Source of the DNA: an uncultured Clostridium sp.
GTDB taxonomy: Bacteria; Bacillota; Clostridia; TANB77; CAG-508
Reading direction: 5' to 3'
NCBI GenBank assembly: GCA_948435735.1
Contig: CAOJGX010000005.1
Span: 1 to 48,096 of the forward strand
Length of the DNA stretch: 48,096 nt
Part shown: positions 27,459-36,851 of the stretch, piece after piece
How positions within the stretch are numbered: position 1 is the stretch's first letter
Layout: each line of letters opens with the position of its first letter
Program-made: the position numbers and the translations under genes
Notes under the pieces: generated by a model
What the model saw: only the letters and a program-made list of their open reading frames with translations
What the model was told of the DNA's origin: nothing
Databases searched by the model: none

Positions 27459-29589
27459 TTGGAAACAATAAAAGATTTTTTAACCAAAAGCAAATACACC
27501 AAAATAAAATTAGCAAGCGTAGCGATTCTATCAATCCTTGCTTCCATTCTATTTGAATATGCCATCTACACCAAATACATTGACAACAGCTACGATTCCA
27601 AAACCAGAATGTTAATCATGACCATCGTTTTTGGCTTCATAGGTTTACATTTTGTCTTTAAATTAAATGATTTATACGAATTTATCTACCGACAAAGATA
27701 CAAACTAGCCGCTGGATTTCTCATCTTTGTCATGGTATTCAAGCTATCTGGTTCCTCCATTGTCAACTTCAACGACCAATTCCAAACTGAAACAGACGAC
27801 AACCGTTTTCATCCATTACTTGGCTTTGCTAGAATGGTCAGAACAGACGAATGGGCAACATCCACTATGTATATTTTATCACAAGGCGTTGGAAATGACC
27901 AATATCAATACTTTGATGATGAATTAAGAGGCACCACAACCGACATGTTTACTTTAGTAAATAGCCCAGTCAAAGATATTTTGATGGTCGGCAAACCATT
28001 CCAAATCATGTTTTTATTACTTGGCAATGATTACGGTCTAAGTTTTTATTGGTATATTCGCTTAACAGCCATGCTACTTGGCTCTTTTGAAATATGTATG
28101 CTACTAACCAACCAGAAGAAGCGCATTTCACTATGTGGCATGCTTCTCATCACATTTTCCGCAGCAACGCAGTGGTGGTACTGCATGGATACCTTAATTT
28201 GGGGGCAAATTATTTTGCTTTTATTAAACAAATTCATGACCACAAATAAAAAATTCGTCAAATATTTATGTGCGATTGGCGAAATGATTGCCATTACTTC
28301 GTATATTTTTATTCTATATCCAGCTTGGCAGGTTTCGTTTGCCTATGTATTTCTAGCGATTTTTATTTGGCTGATGATACGAAATTTCAAAAATGGCTAC
28401 AAAATCAATTTTTACGATTGTATAGTAATTGTGATAACGTTATTATGTGTAGCAGGCTTGCTGGTACGTTGGTTCCGTTTATCGGGTGACACGATTTCTG
28501 CGATTATGAATACCGATTATCCCGGTGAAAGACGTGAAGTTGGCGGTGGAGCAACGATTTTGTATGCGTATTTTTATAATTTGTTTTTTGCCTATAAATA
28601 TTGCCCAAATCCTTGTGAAGCTTCTAGTATGTTGTCATTTTATCCGTTGCCAATCTTGCTTTCTGTTATATTTATGATACGAAACCGAAAAGAGAAAAAA
28701 CATTGGAAATTTTTTATTCCAACCATTCTGATCAGTATCTTTCTAACGATTTGGTGCAAATGGGGATTTCCAGAAATATTAGCCAAATGCTCCTTAATGT
28801 CTATGACAACTGCACCAAGAGCGACAATTGCCTTAGGTACGATTCAAATTTATATGCTGATTTATCTGTTTGGAGCAATGACCAAAGAAACGAAGTGGAT
28901 ACCAAGTAAAATTGCTTATATTTTACCCATCTTTGCAGTTGCCTATATGCTGTACCAAGCAGTGATAACATGCACATTACCAGGTTATTTTGGATGGTTA
29001 AAAATTGTGATTTCAGCGATTTTATTTGGAATTGCGATATTTGGTATTTTCAATATAGACAAAGAAAAAATTAGAAATGGTACATTAGCTGTTTTAATGT
29101 TGATTGCGCTCATAACAGGAATTGCAGTCAATCCAGTGATTCGTACAACAGATATCATTTACAAAAAGCCGATTTGTGCCAAATTTGCAGAAATTAGGCA
29201 AAACGACCCAGATGCTTTATGGCTTGGTGATGATACAGGAATTTATCTGAATAATTATATGGTTGCAAACGGTCTTCGTACGATTGATTCAACCAATGTG
29301 TATCCTAATTTAGCCTTGTTTGAATTATTACTTGGCGAACATGCGGAGGCACAAAAGCAAGCGTATAATCGTTATGAGCATATGAATATCAATATCACAG
29401 ACGAAGAGACACGTATTGAACTTCCAGCAGCGGATAATATGTTGATTTGGTTAAATTATCGTGATTTGGAGAAGCTTCGGAATTGATTATATTGTTGTGA
29501 AAAATGATATGAATGAACGTGGTTATGAAATGGAGTTTGAGAAGCTTTATGAGGAAGATGGCTTGTATATTTTTCGACCGGTGTATTAG
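27459..29589 (+). CDS. Polytopic membrane glycosyltransferase-like protein, joined by +1 recoding at CGG 29478
   Basis: Skipping C29478 extends the protein by 37 residues to 709 in total. It starts at TTG 27459 after AAAAGGAG. About twelve hydrophobic segments are seen, with the loop FARMVRTDEWATSTMY near 125-140, typical of large GT-C-fold-like membrane proteins linked to surface glycans. Family function is not certain. Beyond CGG the +1 frame reads EKL|GIDYIVVKNDM, then a run ending in YIFRPVY, a typical strand-rich ending for such proteins; zero frame would stop two codons later at 29486. Confidence 0.72.
29478..29480 (+). other. In-frame CGG recoding site 5 (CTT CGG A)
   Basis: The +1 frame resumes with GGA ATT GAT (Gly-Ile-Asp) and runs to TAG 29587. 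This site adds a C-terminal tail and was found by following the reading frame past the apparent stop. Confidence 0.72.
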
Positions 29590-29612
29590 ATAAAATGGGA
29601 TGAAATTTGATA

Positions 29613-29649
29613 AAAATGAACGATTAAGGATTCCTTAATAGTTCATTTT
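29613..29649. repeat. AAGGATTCCTT palindrome, copy A
   Basis: Arms AAAATGAACGATTAAGGA and its near complement around a central T. One mismatched pair. Four clear copies and one decayed copy lie between genes from 29.6 to 32.7 kb. Confidence 0.75.
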
Positions 29650-29714
29650 GGAAAAAGAAGGAGTAATAAGTGTCAGAATTTCACAAATAGAATAAAAATT
29701 GGAGATGATATAGT

Positions 29715-30560
29715 ATGCTAAATGCAAATAAAGTAACTGATATAAAGGATATTTCTAAATATGGAAAAGCAAAGGGGTTTCTAGTAGCAAAAAAATATAA
29801 ATTACCCACATTTTCTAATTTTTTTGTAGTGGAAAGTGAAGATGAAATACAAGCATTATTAGATACCTATAAAGATCAAAATGATTTTTGTATGCGTTCA
29901 GATGCAAAGATAGGAGATATTCCTATTGGTGTCAGTGGAAAAAATGGAAATAGAGAAACTATATTTGAGTATATAAAAGAAGTAAGACAGAAATCCAATG
30001 AATTAGACTCAAGTGGAGTTGCAATAATATATTGGAATGATGGAAATTTTTGTCCAACATACAAAATAGAAGGTAGTTTTTATTTATATTATAGAGCACA
30101 AAAAGAATTAATTATAGATTATGTTGGTAAAGGTTGGGATGGTTCTTATTTAAGTCATGGAAGTGCCTCTCACGAAACTTATTTAATTCCGTGGGAAGAT
30201 ATATTGTTTTTAGATGATAATAATAGAAGAAAATATAGAAAAAAAGTAGTAAGTCAAAGTGAATATGATGATTTAAGGGCAAGTAGAATTAATGATTTGG
30301 TTAAAAATAAAAATGGAATACCTAGACAAATAGCAGAGAACTTAATTCCATATAAATATGATGAAATAAAGAATGAATATTTTAGACAAGTAATTCATCA
30401 AGTTATACTTCCAATGTATGACAGTAAAGAGTTACAAAGATATTATAAGGAGTACATTCCAATTGTTCAAATTGAAAACGGAAAAATTATAGTTCCAGAA
30501 GTAATCTTACCAGAAAGATTGAAAGAAAAAGAAAAGAGTGTCCTTGATGAAGAAAGATGA
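29715..30560 (+). CDS. Hypothetical protein, possible ATP-grasp/PEP-synthase N-terminal-like domain
   Basis: 281 residues. The order of features (an N-terminal KGFLVAKKYKLPTFSNFFVV, then FCMRSDAKIGD near 58-68, then a long alpha/beta domain) recalls the nucleotide-binding half of PEP-utilising or ATP-grasp enzymes, but I see no firm active-site match and give this as a guess. GGAGATG precedes the ATG. A 32-residue ORF overlaps its end. It stands apart from the polysaccharide operon, behind a palindromic repeat. Confidence 0.55.
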   Translation: MLNANKVTDIKDISKYGKAKGFLVAKKYKLPTFSNFFVVESEDEIQALLDTYKDQNDFCMRSDAKIGDIPIGVSGKNGNRETIFEYIKEVRQKSNELDSSGVAIIYWNDGNFCPTYKIEGSFYLYYRAQKELIIDYVGKGWDGSYLSHGSASHETYLIPWEDILFLDDNNRRKYRKKVVSQSEYDDLRASRINDLVKNKNGIPRQIAENLIPYKYDEIKNEYFRQVIHQVILPMYDSKELQRYYKEYIPIVQIENGKIIVPEVILPERLKEKEKSVLDEER

Positions 30561-30645
30561 TATAGAATTTTTTGGTATTATAAATGAAAAAGATAGGGTT
30601 ATAGATAAAATACCTGAAAATATACAAAATACTATAAAGTTCTAA
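30547..30645 (+). CDS. Small overlapping ORF, hypothetical
   Basis: A 32-codon ORF (MKKDDIEFFGIINEKDRV...) starting inside the previous gene and overlapping it by 14 nt. The overlap suggests translational coupling, but there is no clear ribosome binding site and no family match. Confidence 0.3.
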   Translation: MKKDDIEFFGIINEKDRVIDKIPENIQNTIKF

Positions 30646-30698
30646 TAGAAGAAATTTTTCTAATTGTCATGATTTTTCAGTAGGAGGACTTCAAATTC

Positions 30699-30717
30699 GT
30701 GCAGTCAATGACTGCAC
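30699..30717. repeat. Hairpin GTGCAGTCA/TGACTGCAC
   Basis: A perfect 9-bp stem with a 1-nt centre, flanked by AATT on both sides. It lies in the 180-nt gap between 30645 and 30827, which also holds a decayed AAGGATTCCTT palindrome (about 30725-30754) and a TATAAT at 30742-30747. Confidence 0.6.
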
Positions 30718-30766
30718 AAATTACTTGAACTCATAATGTAGTATAATAGTTCAAAAAATTAAATTT

Positions 30767-30797
30767 CCAATTGTGCAAGAGGCTCTTGCATAATTGG
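30767..30797. repeat. Hairpin CCAATT-TGCAAGAG before the NTF2-like gene
   Basis: CCAATTGTGCAAGAG pairs with CTCTTGCATAATTGG with one mismatch and a 1-nt centre. It lies 30 nt before the next ATG, the same position that the AAGGATTCCTT palindromes take before later genes. Confidence 0.6.
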
Positions 30798-30826
30798 AGA
30801 TAAAAATATAGAAAGGTTGTGAAAGT

Positions 30827-31192
30827 ATGTTAAAAGAAACTTATGAAAAATGGACCAGAGATTTTATGGATTCATGGAAAAATTTAGATTGGAGAAGAAC
30901 GCTATCATTATTAGCAAAAGATGTTGCGTATTATGAAAATCCGATGGATGAGCCATGTAGTAATTTTGAAGAAGTGACAAATTTATGGAATGTTGTTGCT
31001 GATAATCAAAAAGATATAAATTATCAATTTAAGATTGTGGCTTTTAATGAAGAAAATTGTATGATTAATTGGCAAATGACAAGAGTTATGACACAAACAA
31101 ATCAAAAACAAGAAATTGATGGAATTTTCCAGATTTCATTAAACGAAAATGGTTTATGCAAATTTTTTAAGCAATGGAGATTTACAAGATAG
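30827..31192 (+). CDS. NTF2-like (SnoaL-type) domain protein
   Basis: A 121-residue single-domain protein. The helical start with FMDSWKNLDWRRTLSLLAKDVAYYENP, then alternating strands ending in FFKQWRF, is the typical NTF2/SnoaL cone fold. These proteins bind small molecules or act as minor enzymes; the substrate cannot be told. AAAGGTTG precedes the start. It stands alone between hairpin-bearing spacers. Confidence 0.7.
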   Translation: MLKETYEKWTRDFMDSWKNLDWRRTLSLLAKDVAYYENPMDEPCSNFEEVTNLWNVVADNQKDINYQFKIVAFNEENCMINWQMTRVMTQTNQKQEIDGIFQISLNENGLCKFFKQWRFTR

Positions 31193-31199
31193 ATGAAAA

Positions 31200-31232
31200 T
31201 TTGAACAATTAAGGATTCCTTAATCGTTCAAA
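31200..31232. repeat. AAGGATTCCTT palindrome, copy B
   Basis: TTTGAACAATTAAGGA and its complement around T, with one A-C mismatch at the variable fifth base of GAACN. It lies 34 nt before the next ATG. Confidence 0.8.
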
Positions 31233-31265
31233 AATAGAAATTTTTATTAAAAAGGGAGGAAAAAT

Positions 31266-31925
31266 ATGATGAAAATTACAAAATTTCCACAAAGCTGTTT
31301 ACTGATTGAAACAAAAGGAAAAAAAGTATTGGTTGACCCAGGAAACTTGAAGTACAAGGAGGAATATTTTAAAATTTGGAACGAGGTAGATGTGATTTTG
31401 GTTACTCACAAGCACGGAGACCATTGTTATACAGAAGTCTTGGAGAAGTTGGATAAAAAGATTAAAATCTATTCTAGTAAAGAAGTGCAAAAGGCACATC
31501 CAAGCTTGCCAATTAACGTAGTAAAAGAAAACGATACCATTGACCTAGATGGCATCAAAATTGAAGTTGTGCACGCAGAACACGGCTATATTCCACCAAT
31601 GAAAACAGGAGCAAAGGTTATCGAAAATATTGGTTATATCCTAGATGATGAGAAAAACAGAATCTATATTACCAGTGATACCATTTGCTTTGAAAACGAA
31701 TATCAATGTGATATTTTATGCGTTCCTATTTCAGACAATGGCGTGGTAATGGGTCCGTTTGAGGCGAGTTTATTTGCCAAAGAAGCCAATGCTAAATTAG
31801 TCATTCCGTTGCATGCAGATAGTCCAAAGTATCCAGTCGATTTTAAAGTCGTAGAAGAAATGTTTGAGAAATATGAAGTAGAATATGAAATATTGGAAAA
31901 TGAAGAAACAATAGAAGTGGAGTAG
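31266..31925 (+). CDS. MBL-fold metal-dependent hydrolase (UlaG-like)
   Basis: 219 residues with an intact HKHGDH (H48, H50, D52, H53), a further metal-site ITSDT and a closing PLHAD. The short form with no extra domains resembles UlaG/YtkL-type hydrolases that act on lactones or phosphodiesters; the substrate is unknown. AAGGGAGG precedes the ATG. It forms a useful contrast with the dead MBL protein at 9139. Confidence 0.85.
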   Translation: MMKITKFPQSCLLIETKGKKVLVDPGNLKYKEEYFKIWNEVDVILVTHKHGDHCYTEVLEKLDKKIKIYSSKEVQKAHPSLPINVVKENDTIDLDGIKIEVVHAEHGYIPPMKTGAKVIENIGYILDDEKNRIYITSDTICFENEYQCDILCVPISDNGVVMGPFEASLFAKEANAKLVIPLHADSPKYPVDFKVVEEMFEKYEVEYEILENEETIEVE

Positions 31926-31950
31926 AGAAAATCGTTGTAAAATCTGATAA

Positions 31951-31983
31951 TTTGAACAATTAAGGATTCCTTAATTGTTCAAA
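31951..31983. repeat. AAGGATTCCTT palindrome, copy C
   Basis: A perfect palindrome on the half-site TTTGAACAATTAAGGA with a central T. The variable base pair is A/T. Ends 12 nt before the next ATG. Confidence 0.85.
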
Positions 31984-31994
31984 AAGGAGCAAAT

Positions 31995-32633
31995 ATGAAA
32001 ATTGTTTTGATAAGACATGGTGAAACGAAAGCCAATTTAGCAATGAAAAATGGATTGAAATTATGTATTGGTTGTTTAAATAATGAGTTTGCAGATTTGA
32101 CTGAAAATGGACAGCAACAGGCAAAACAATTAGCTAAAAATGAAGTAATCAAAAGTATTCATAAAGTGTATGTTTCTGATTTAAAAAGGGCAATTGATAC
32201 GGCAAAACTAGCAAAACCTAATTTTGAATATGTCATAGTTTCCAATTTGAGGGAAAGATGTTTAGGTATTTTTGAGGGAAAAACAAAAGAGGAAATTAGG
32301 CAAAATCCAGAATATGAAAAATATTATACAGATTCTGATTATATGAATTTTAAAGATAGTTTTACACAAAAAGCACCAGAAGGTGAAAATTATACGGATG
32401 TGATGAAACGTGTTATGGAATTTCTGAAAACTTTAGATTTTCAAAAAGATGAAACGATTGGAATTTTTTCACATTATTGTACGATAAGATGTATGTTTTT
32501 AGCGATATTAAATTTAGAGCCTAAAGAGAAGGTTTTTAAATTGAAAATAAGAAATTGTGAACCATATGTTTTTGAAGGGAATTCTTTGGAGGATTTGAAA
32601 CTGATATCACATAAAATAGAGGAAATTGTGTGA
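31995..32633 (+). CDS. Histidine phosphatase family protein
   Basis: 212 residues with the RHGE phosphohistidine motif (H8) at the N-terminus, the KRAIDTAK arginine region and a second histidine in FSHYCT. This is the phosphoglycerate-mutase-like phosphatase fold. The substrate is unknown. AAAGGAGC precedes the ATG and overlaps the right edge of the palindromic repeat. Confidence 0.88.
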   Translation: MKIVLIRHGETKANLAMKNGLKLCIGCLNNEFADLTENGQQQAKQLAKNEVIKSIHKVYVSDLKRAIDTAKLAKPNFEYVIVSNLRERCLGIFEGKTKEEIRQNPEYEKYYTDSDYMNFKDSFTQKAPEGENYTDVMKRVMEFLKTLDFQKDETIGIFSHYCTIRCMFLAILNLEPKEKVFKLKIRNCEPYVFEGNSLEDLKLISHKIEEIV

Positions 32634-32645
32634 AAGTAGGTAAAA

Positions 32646-32678
32646 TTTGAACTATTAAGGATTCCTTAATAGTTCAAA
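32646..32678. repeat. AAGGATTCCTT palindrome, copy D
   Basis: A perfect palindrome on TTTGAACTATTAAGGA with a central T. The variable pair is T/A, so both arms changed together compared with copy C. Confidence 0.85.
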
Positions 32679-32713
32679 AATACAAATTTTTTATAAAGAA
32701 AGAGAGAGTAAAA

Positions 32714-33520
32714 ATGGAAAAAATAAATATATTAGGAACGGGTCATGCCATGACACTCGATTGTTTTAACACCTGCTTTACCCTTGAAAATCTAGGGGGG
32801 GAACACCTTTTAGTTGATGCCGGCGGAGGTTTGCAAATTATCAAACAATTAAGAGATGCTAAAATAGATTTTAGAAAAATCCATCATATTATTTTATCTC
32901 ATAAGCACACAGATCACATATTAGGTTTGTTTTGGATCATACGTTATGCGAAGAAGTTTTTTACAAATAACCAATATGATGGAAATTTGAATATTTATAT
33001 GCACCAAGAATTAGAAACTACTATTCGCAAAATTATGTTTGAAGTCTTGCCAGAAAAATTTACGAAATTGATTGATGATAGAATTATTTTCCATGTTGTA
33101 GAAGATAAAGAAGAACGAGAAATCTTAAATTATCGCATTAAATTTTTAGATGTGCATGCCAAAAAAGATCCACAATTTGGATTTAAAACAACCCTAGCAA
33201 ATGGAAAAACATTTGTGTTTTTGGGAGATGAAACATTTGACGAAGCGTTAAGAGATGAAGTGGAAAATGCAGATTGGTTTTTACATGAAGCTTTTTGTAT
33301 GGAGTCTGAAGCAGAAGAATTTAAGCCATATGAGAAAAAGCATTCTACTGTAAAAAAGGCTGCAGAAATAGCAAGCAGTTTAAAAGTGAAAAATTTGGTA
33401 TTGTATCATGCCAATGATAATGATTTGGAAAATAGAAAACGTTTGTATATGGCAGAAGCCAAACAGTATTTTGAGGGAAATGTAGTTGTGCCAGATGATT
33501 TGGATGTGATTGAGTTATAA
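32714..33520 (+). CDS. MBL-fold hydrolase, RNase Z-like family
   Basis: 268 residues, with LSHKHTDHILGL supplying H63, H65, D67 and H68, a middle VHAKKD, FLGDET with the metal-bridging Asp, and a late LYHAND. This is the RNase Z/arylsulfatase-like subgroup of the metallo-beta-lactamase fold. It lacks a substrate-specific feature I can name. AAAGAGAGAG precedes the start. Confidence 0.82.
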   Translation: MEKINILGTGHAMTLDCFNTCFTLENLGGEHLLVDAGGGLQIIKQLRDAKIDFRKIHHIILSHKHTDHILGLFWIIRYAKKFFTNNQYDGNLNIYMHQELETTIRKIMFEVLPEKFTKLIDDRIIFHVVEDKEEREILNYRIKFLDVHAKKDPQFGFKTTLANGKTFVFLGDETFDEALRDEVENADWFLHEAFCMESEAEEFKPYEKKHSTVKKAAEIASSLKVKNLVLYHANDNDLENRKRLYMAEAKQYFEGNVVVPDDLDVIEL

Positions 33521-33542
33521 AAAATAAGAAATGAGGAAACCA

Positions 33543-34364
33543 ATGAAAAAAATCAATAAAATAATATTTGTACTAACTATTTTTTTATGTGTTACAATGA
33601 CAGCACAGGCTCATGGTGGGAACATTACAGGTTGGAAAGAGAAAAATTCGGATAAAATTGTGGAGCGAGATGGCAAACATTATGGTTATCATAAACAAGA
33701 GGGAGAACGTCATTATCACGAAGTTCAGTGGAATGAGGAAAAGCAAAAGTGGGAAATTGTGAAAACAGCGGTTTATTATGATGAAAATTTGAATAAAATC
33801 AGTTTAGCAGATGAGATAAAAACAGAAAAAATAGAAGTAAAATTTGCTGAAAAAGTAGATGGAGATACCGCAAAATTTGATTTTAATGGGGAAGTGATTA
33901 CAGTTCGATTTCTAGGAATTGATACCCCAGAAACAGTTCACCCAACCAAAGCAGAAGAGCCATTTGGCAAAGAGGCTAGTGATTTTACAGAAGAAAGCTT
34001 ACAAAATGCCAACAAAATAGAATTGCAATATGATACCCATGCATCGAAAACCGATCAATATAACAGACATTTGGCTTGGATTTGGGTGGATGATAGTTTG
34101 CTTCAAGCTAAATTGCTAGAAAAAGGATTAGCCAAAACGTATATGTTACAAGATAATTATGCTTATGCGGGGATTTTGCAAGAAAGCGAAGAAAATGCCA
34201 GAATGCAAAAAAATGGCATATGGTTTGAGGAAGAGAATAAATCAGAAAGTGATGCCCCAAAAGTAGAAGCAAATGTAAATCACACGCTAGAGACAATCTT
34301 ATTATTGGGAGTGTTGATTGTAGGAATACTTCTAAAAAATTTTGCAAAAAAAGCAAAAAGATGA
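33543..34364 (+). CDS. Secreted or membrane-tethered thermonuclease (SNase-like)
   Basis: 273 residues. An N-terminal signal peptide (about 1-24, ending AQAHG), a His/Tyr-rich YHYH-like segment (KHYGYHKQEGERHYHE near 45-60), an SNase domain (about 95-225) and a C-terminal hydrophobic helix (about 250-270). Catalytic residues are visible: D106 and D108 (VDGDT), R122 and E130 (VRFLGIDTPE), and R175 (YNRHL). It probably cuts extracellular DNA or RNA. ATG 33543 fits GAGG better than ATG 33531. Confidence 0.85.
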   Translation: MKKINKIIFVLTIFLCVTMTAQAHGGNITGWKEKNSDKIVERDGKHYGYHKQEGERHYHEVQWNEEKQKWEIVKTAVYYDENLNKISLADEIKTEKIEVKFAEKVDGDTAKFDFNGEVITVRFLGIDTPETVHPTKAEEPFGKEASDFTEESLQNANKIELQYDTHASKTDQYNRHLAWIWVDDSLLQAKLLEKGLAKTYMLQDNYAYAGILQESEENARMQKNGIWFEEENKSESDAPKVEANVNHTLETILLLGVLIVGILLKNFAKKAKR

Positions 34365-34412
34365 TAGAATAGAACAAATAAAAAAGAAAAAGTATTTAGG
34401 GGGAAATCAAAA

Positions 34413-34934
34413 ATGCTAGAAAATGTACAAGTATTATATGAAGAAGAGGAATTACAAGCAAGAATTGCTGAACTTGCTAAACAAATTGATGAAGATTACA
34501 AGGGGAAAACGGTAACGGTGATTTCTGTTTTAAAAGGAGCGATCTTCTTTACGGTTGACTTAGTCAAGAAGATGAAAACACCGATTGAATTAGAAGTAAT
34601 GCAAGTTTCTAGTTACGAAGGAACTGAAAGTACACAAAAAATCAATATCAAAAAGGATTTAGACCATAGTCTTGAAGGAAAAGATGTTTTAATTGTAGAA
34701 GACATTATTGACACAGGTCATACCCTAAACTATTTAAAAGAATATTTGATGACAAAACATCCAAAGTCTTTGAAATTAGCAGTGCTAGCCGATAAAAAAG
34801 AAAGACGTGAGGTTGATGTCAAAATTGATTATACAGGTTTTGTCATTCCCAATAAATTCGTTATTGGCTATGGATTTGATTATAATGAAATTGGCAGAAA
34901 TTTACCGTATATAGGATACATTGAAACACCGTAG
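34413..34934 (+). CDS. hpt: Hypoxanthine phosphoribosyltransferase
   Basis: 173 residues that salvage hypoxanthine and guanine using PRPP. The PRPP loop VEDIIDTGHTL is near 95-105, KGAIFF near 41-46 and the SSYEGT flexible loop near 66-71. Length is normal. TAGGGGG precedes the ATG. Its TAG stop is supplied by the first bases of a GTAGG repeat. Confidence 0.95.
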   Translation: MLENVQVLYEEEELQARIAELAKQIDEDYKGKTVTVISVLKGAIFFTVDLVKKMKTPIELEVMQVSSYEGTESTQKINIKKDLDHSLEGKDVLIVEDIIDTGHTLNYLKEYLMTKHPKSLKLAVLADKKERREVDVKIDYTGFVIPNKFVIGYGFDYNEIGRNLPYIGYIETP

Positions 34935-34962
34935 GAGTCGATACCTATATCGATTTAAACCC
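34931..34962. repeat. GTAGGG-type palindromic repeat, decayed copy at hpt stop
   Basis: GTAGGAGTCGATA and TATCGATTTAAACCC show the outline of the repeat with lost pairs. It directly overlaps the hpt stop codon, as the other copies adjoin or enter 3' ends. Confidence 0.5.
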
Positions 34963-34988
34963 AATTCTAAGAAAGGAACCTCAAAAAA

Positions 34989-36780
34989 TTGTTTAACATC
35001 GAACAAGAATTAAAAAAGCTTCCTAAAAGGCCCGGCGTTTATCTCATGAAAGATAAAAATGATGATGTTATTTACGTTGGAAAAGCTGTTATTTTGCGTA
35101 ATCGTGTCCGTCAATATTTCCGCAAAAATAACAAGACGGCTAGAATTGAAAAAATGGTTTCTTTAATTGACCATTTTGAATATATTGTTGTCAGTAGTGA
35201 AGATGAAGCTTTGATTTTAGAGTGTAATTTAATCAAAAAATATCGACCTCGTTTTAATGTGCTGTTAAAAGATGATAAAACATATCCGTATATTCGTATT
35301 GATGTGAAAGCTGATTATCCAAGTATTTTTATGACACGAAAGCTGCAAAACGATGGTGCTAAATATTTTGGCCCCTATGCGAGTAGCCGGAAGTGCAAAA
35401 GAAATGCTTGCTTTTATCAAAGAACGTTTTCAAGTACGACAATGCAAGAGTTTTAAAAATCAGGATCGAGCTTGCCTGAATTATCATATTAAAAAATGTT
35501 TGGCGCCGTGTATGGGGTATGTGTCGAAAGAGGAATATCATAAACAGATTGACCAAATTATTTTGTTATTAGAGGGCAAAATTGATGCGATTATGAAAGA
35601 ACTAAATTCGGAAATGAAGCAATGTGCAGAAAACCAAGATTATGAAAAGGCAGCTGAAATTCGTGACCGTATGCAGGCAATTGAGCGTGTTTCGGAAAAG
35701 CAAAAAGTATCGAATATTTCGGAACATAATATTGATGTGATTGGCTTATCGAAAAATGAGATGACAGTTTGTATCGAGATTTTCTTTATTCGTGGTAGTA
35801 AAATGATTGGCAGGGAGCATTATTTTTTTAATGACTTGAAGGATATGGCAGAAGAAGAAATCATTTCTGGTTTTATCAAACAATTTTATTTTGAAAAACA
35901 GGATTTGCCCAATAAAATTATGATGCGATTTGCATTAGAAGAAAAGGAAACTCTTGAAAAATATTTGTCTGATAAAGCTGGCAGAAAAGTGGAATTAAAA
36001 AGTCCGCAAAAAGGCGAGAAGTTGAGATTTGTTGAAATGGCGGAAATGAATAGTAAAATCACGCTAGAAAATAAATTGAAAGATAAAAGTGAGATTTTAT
36101 TAGAATTGAAGGAAGTGCTGAATTTAGCAGAGTTGCCAACGAAAATCGAAAGTTTTGATATTTCCAATATAGCAGGAAGTTTTATTGTTGCTGGTATGTG
36201 TGTGGCACAAAATGGCGTGATAAAAAGAAATTTGTCAAGACGTTTTAAAATCAAAACAGTGCTGGCTCAAGATGATCCGAAATGTATGGAAGAGGTTGTT
36301 TCAAGGCGTTTGAAACATTCTTTAGAAAATCCGGATGGTGGTTTTGGAAAGTTACCGAATTTGATTTTGGCAGATGGTGGAATTACGCAAATTCGTGCGA
36401 TTCAAAATGCATTAAAAGAAAATGGATTGGAGCATGAAATTCCAGTTTTTGGGATGGTTAAAGATGATAAACATAGTACGAGAGCGTTAATGAATGCGAA
36501 CAGAGAAGAAGTTGACATTTCAGAGCCATTATTTCATTTTATTACGAATTTGCAGGATGAAGTGCATAAAACAGCGATTGAATATCATCGAAAAGTACGT
36601 GATAAAGAAATGACGAAGTCAAAACTAGATACAATTTCGGGAATTGGTGAAAAAAAGAGAACCGCATTATTACAAAAATTTGGGAGTGTGAAAAAAATAA
36701 AAGAGGCTACGATAGAGGAAATTGCTGAGGTAAAGGGAATTAATCTGACGTTAGCTAAAAAAATAAAAGAAGAATTGTAA
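34989..36780 (+). CDS. uvrC: Excinuclease ABC subunit C, joined by +1 recoding at CGG 35388
   Basis: Skipping C35388 gives a 596-residue UvrC of normal length. The GIY-YIG nuclease domain (about 12-95, RPGVYLMKD...VIYVGKA), the junction FGPYASS|GSAKEML, a UVR motif (YEKAAEIRDRM), the RNase H-like endonuclease domain (FDISNIAG, LADGG) and a C-terminal helix-hairpin-helix pair are all present. The family has a glycine/alanine after FGPY and two or three residues, so the +1 reading is the natural one. UvrC is needed for nucleotide excision repair, so a true null would be surprising. Start is TTG 34989 after AAAGGA. Confidence 0.88.
35388..35390 (+). other. In-frame CGG recoding site 6 (AGC CGG A) in uvrC
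   Basis: The +1 frame resumes with GGA AGT GCA AAA (Gly-Ser-Ala-Lys), continuing the family pattern after FGPY. Zero frame stops at 35456. Confidence 0.85.
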
Positions 36781-36787
36781 ATTTTAC

Positions 36788-36816
36788 TTTTCAAATAAAA
36801 ATTTTTATGATATAAT
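36788..36816 (+). promoter_or_regulatory. Promoter of the LRR/transglutaminase-like gene
   Basis: TTTTCA (36788-36793), 17 bp, TATAAT (36811-36816) with an upstream TG. The extended -10 TATGATATAATA is the same as before rfbD. Confidence 0.7.
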
Positions 36817-36851
36817 AACAAAACTTGAGGTACAAATGATTAGGAGAGGAT

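Noticed and set aside
29613-32678. AAGGATTCCTT palindromes as plain transcription terminators
   Set aside because: No T-tract follows on the + strand (A-runs follow instead), and the stems are AT-rich.
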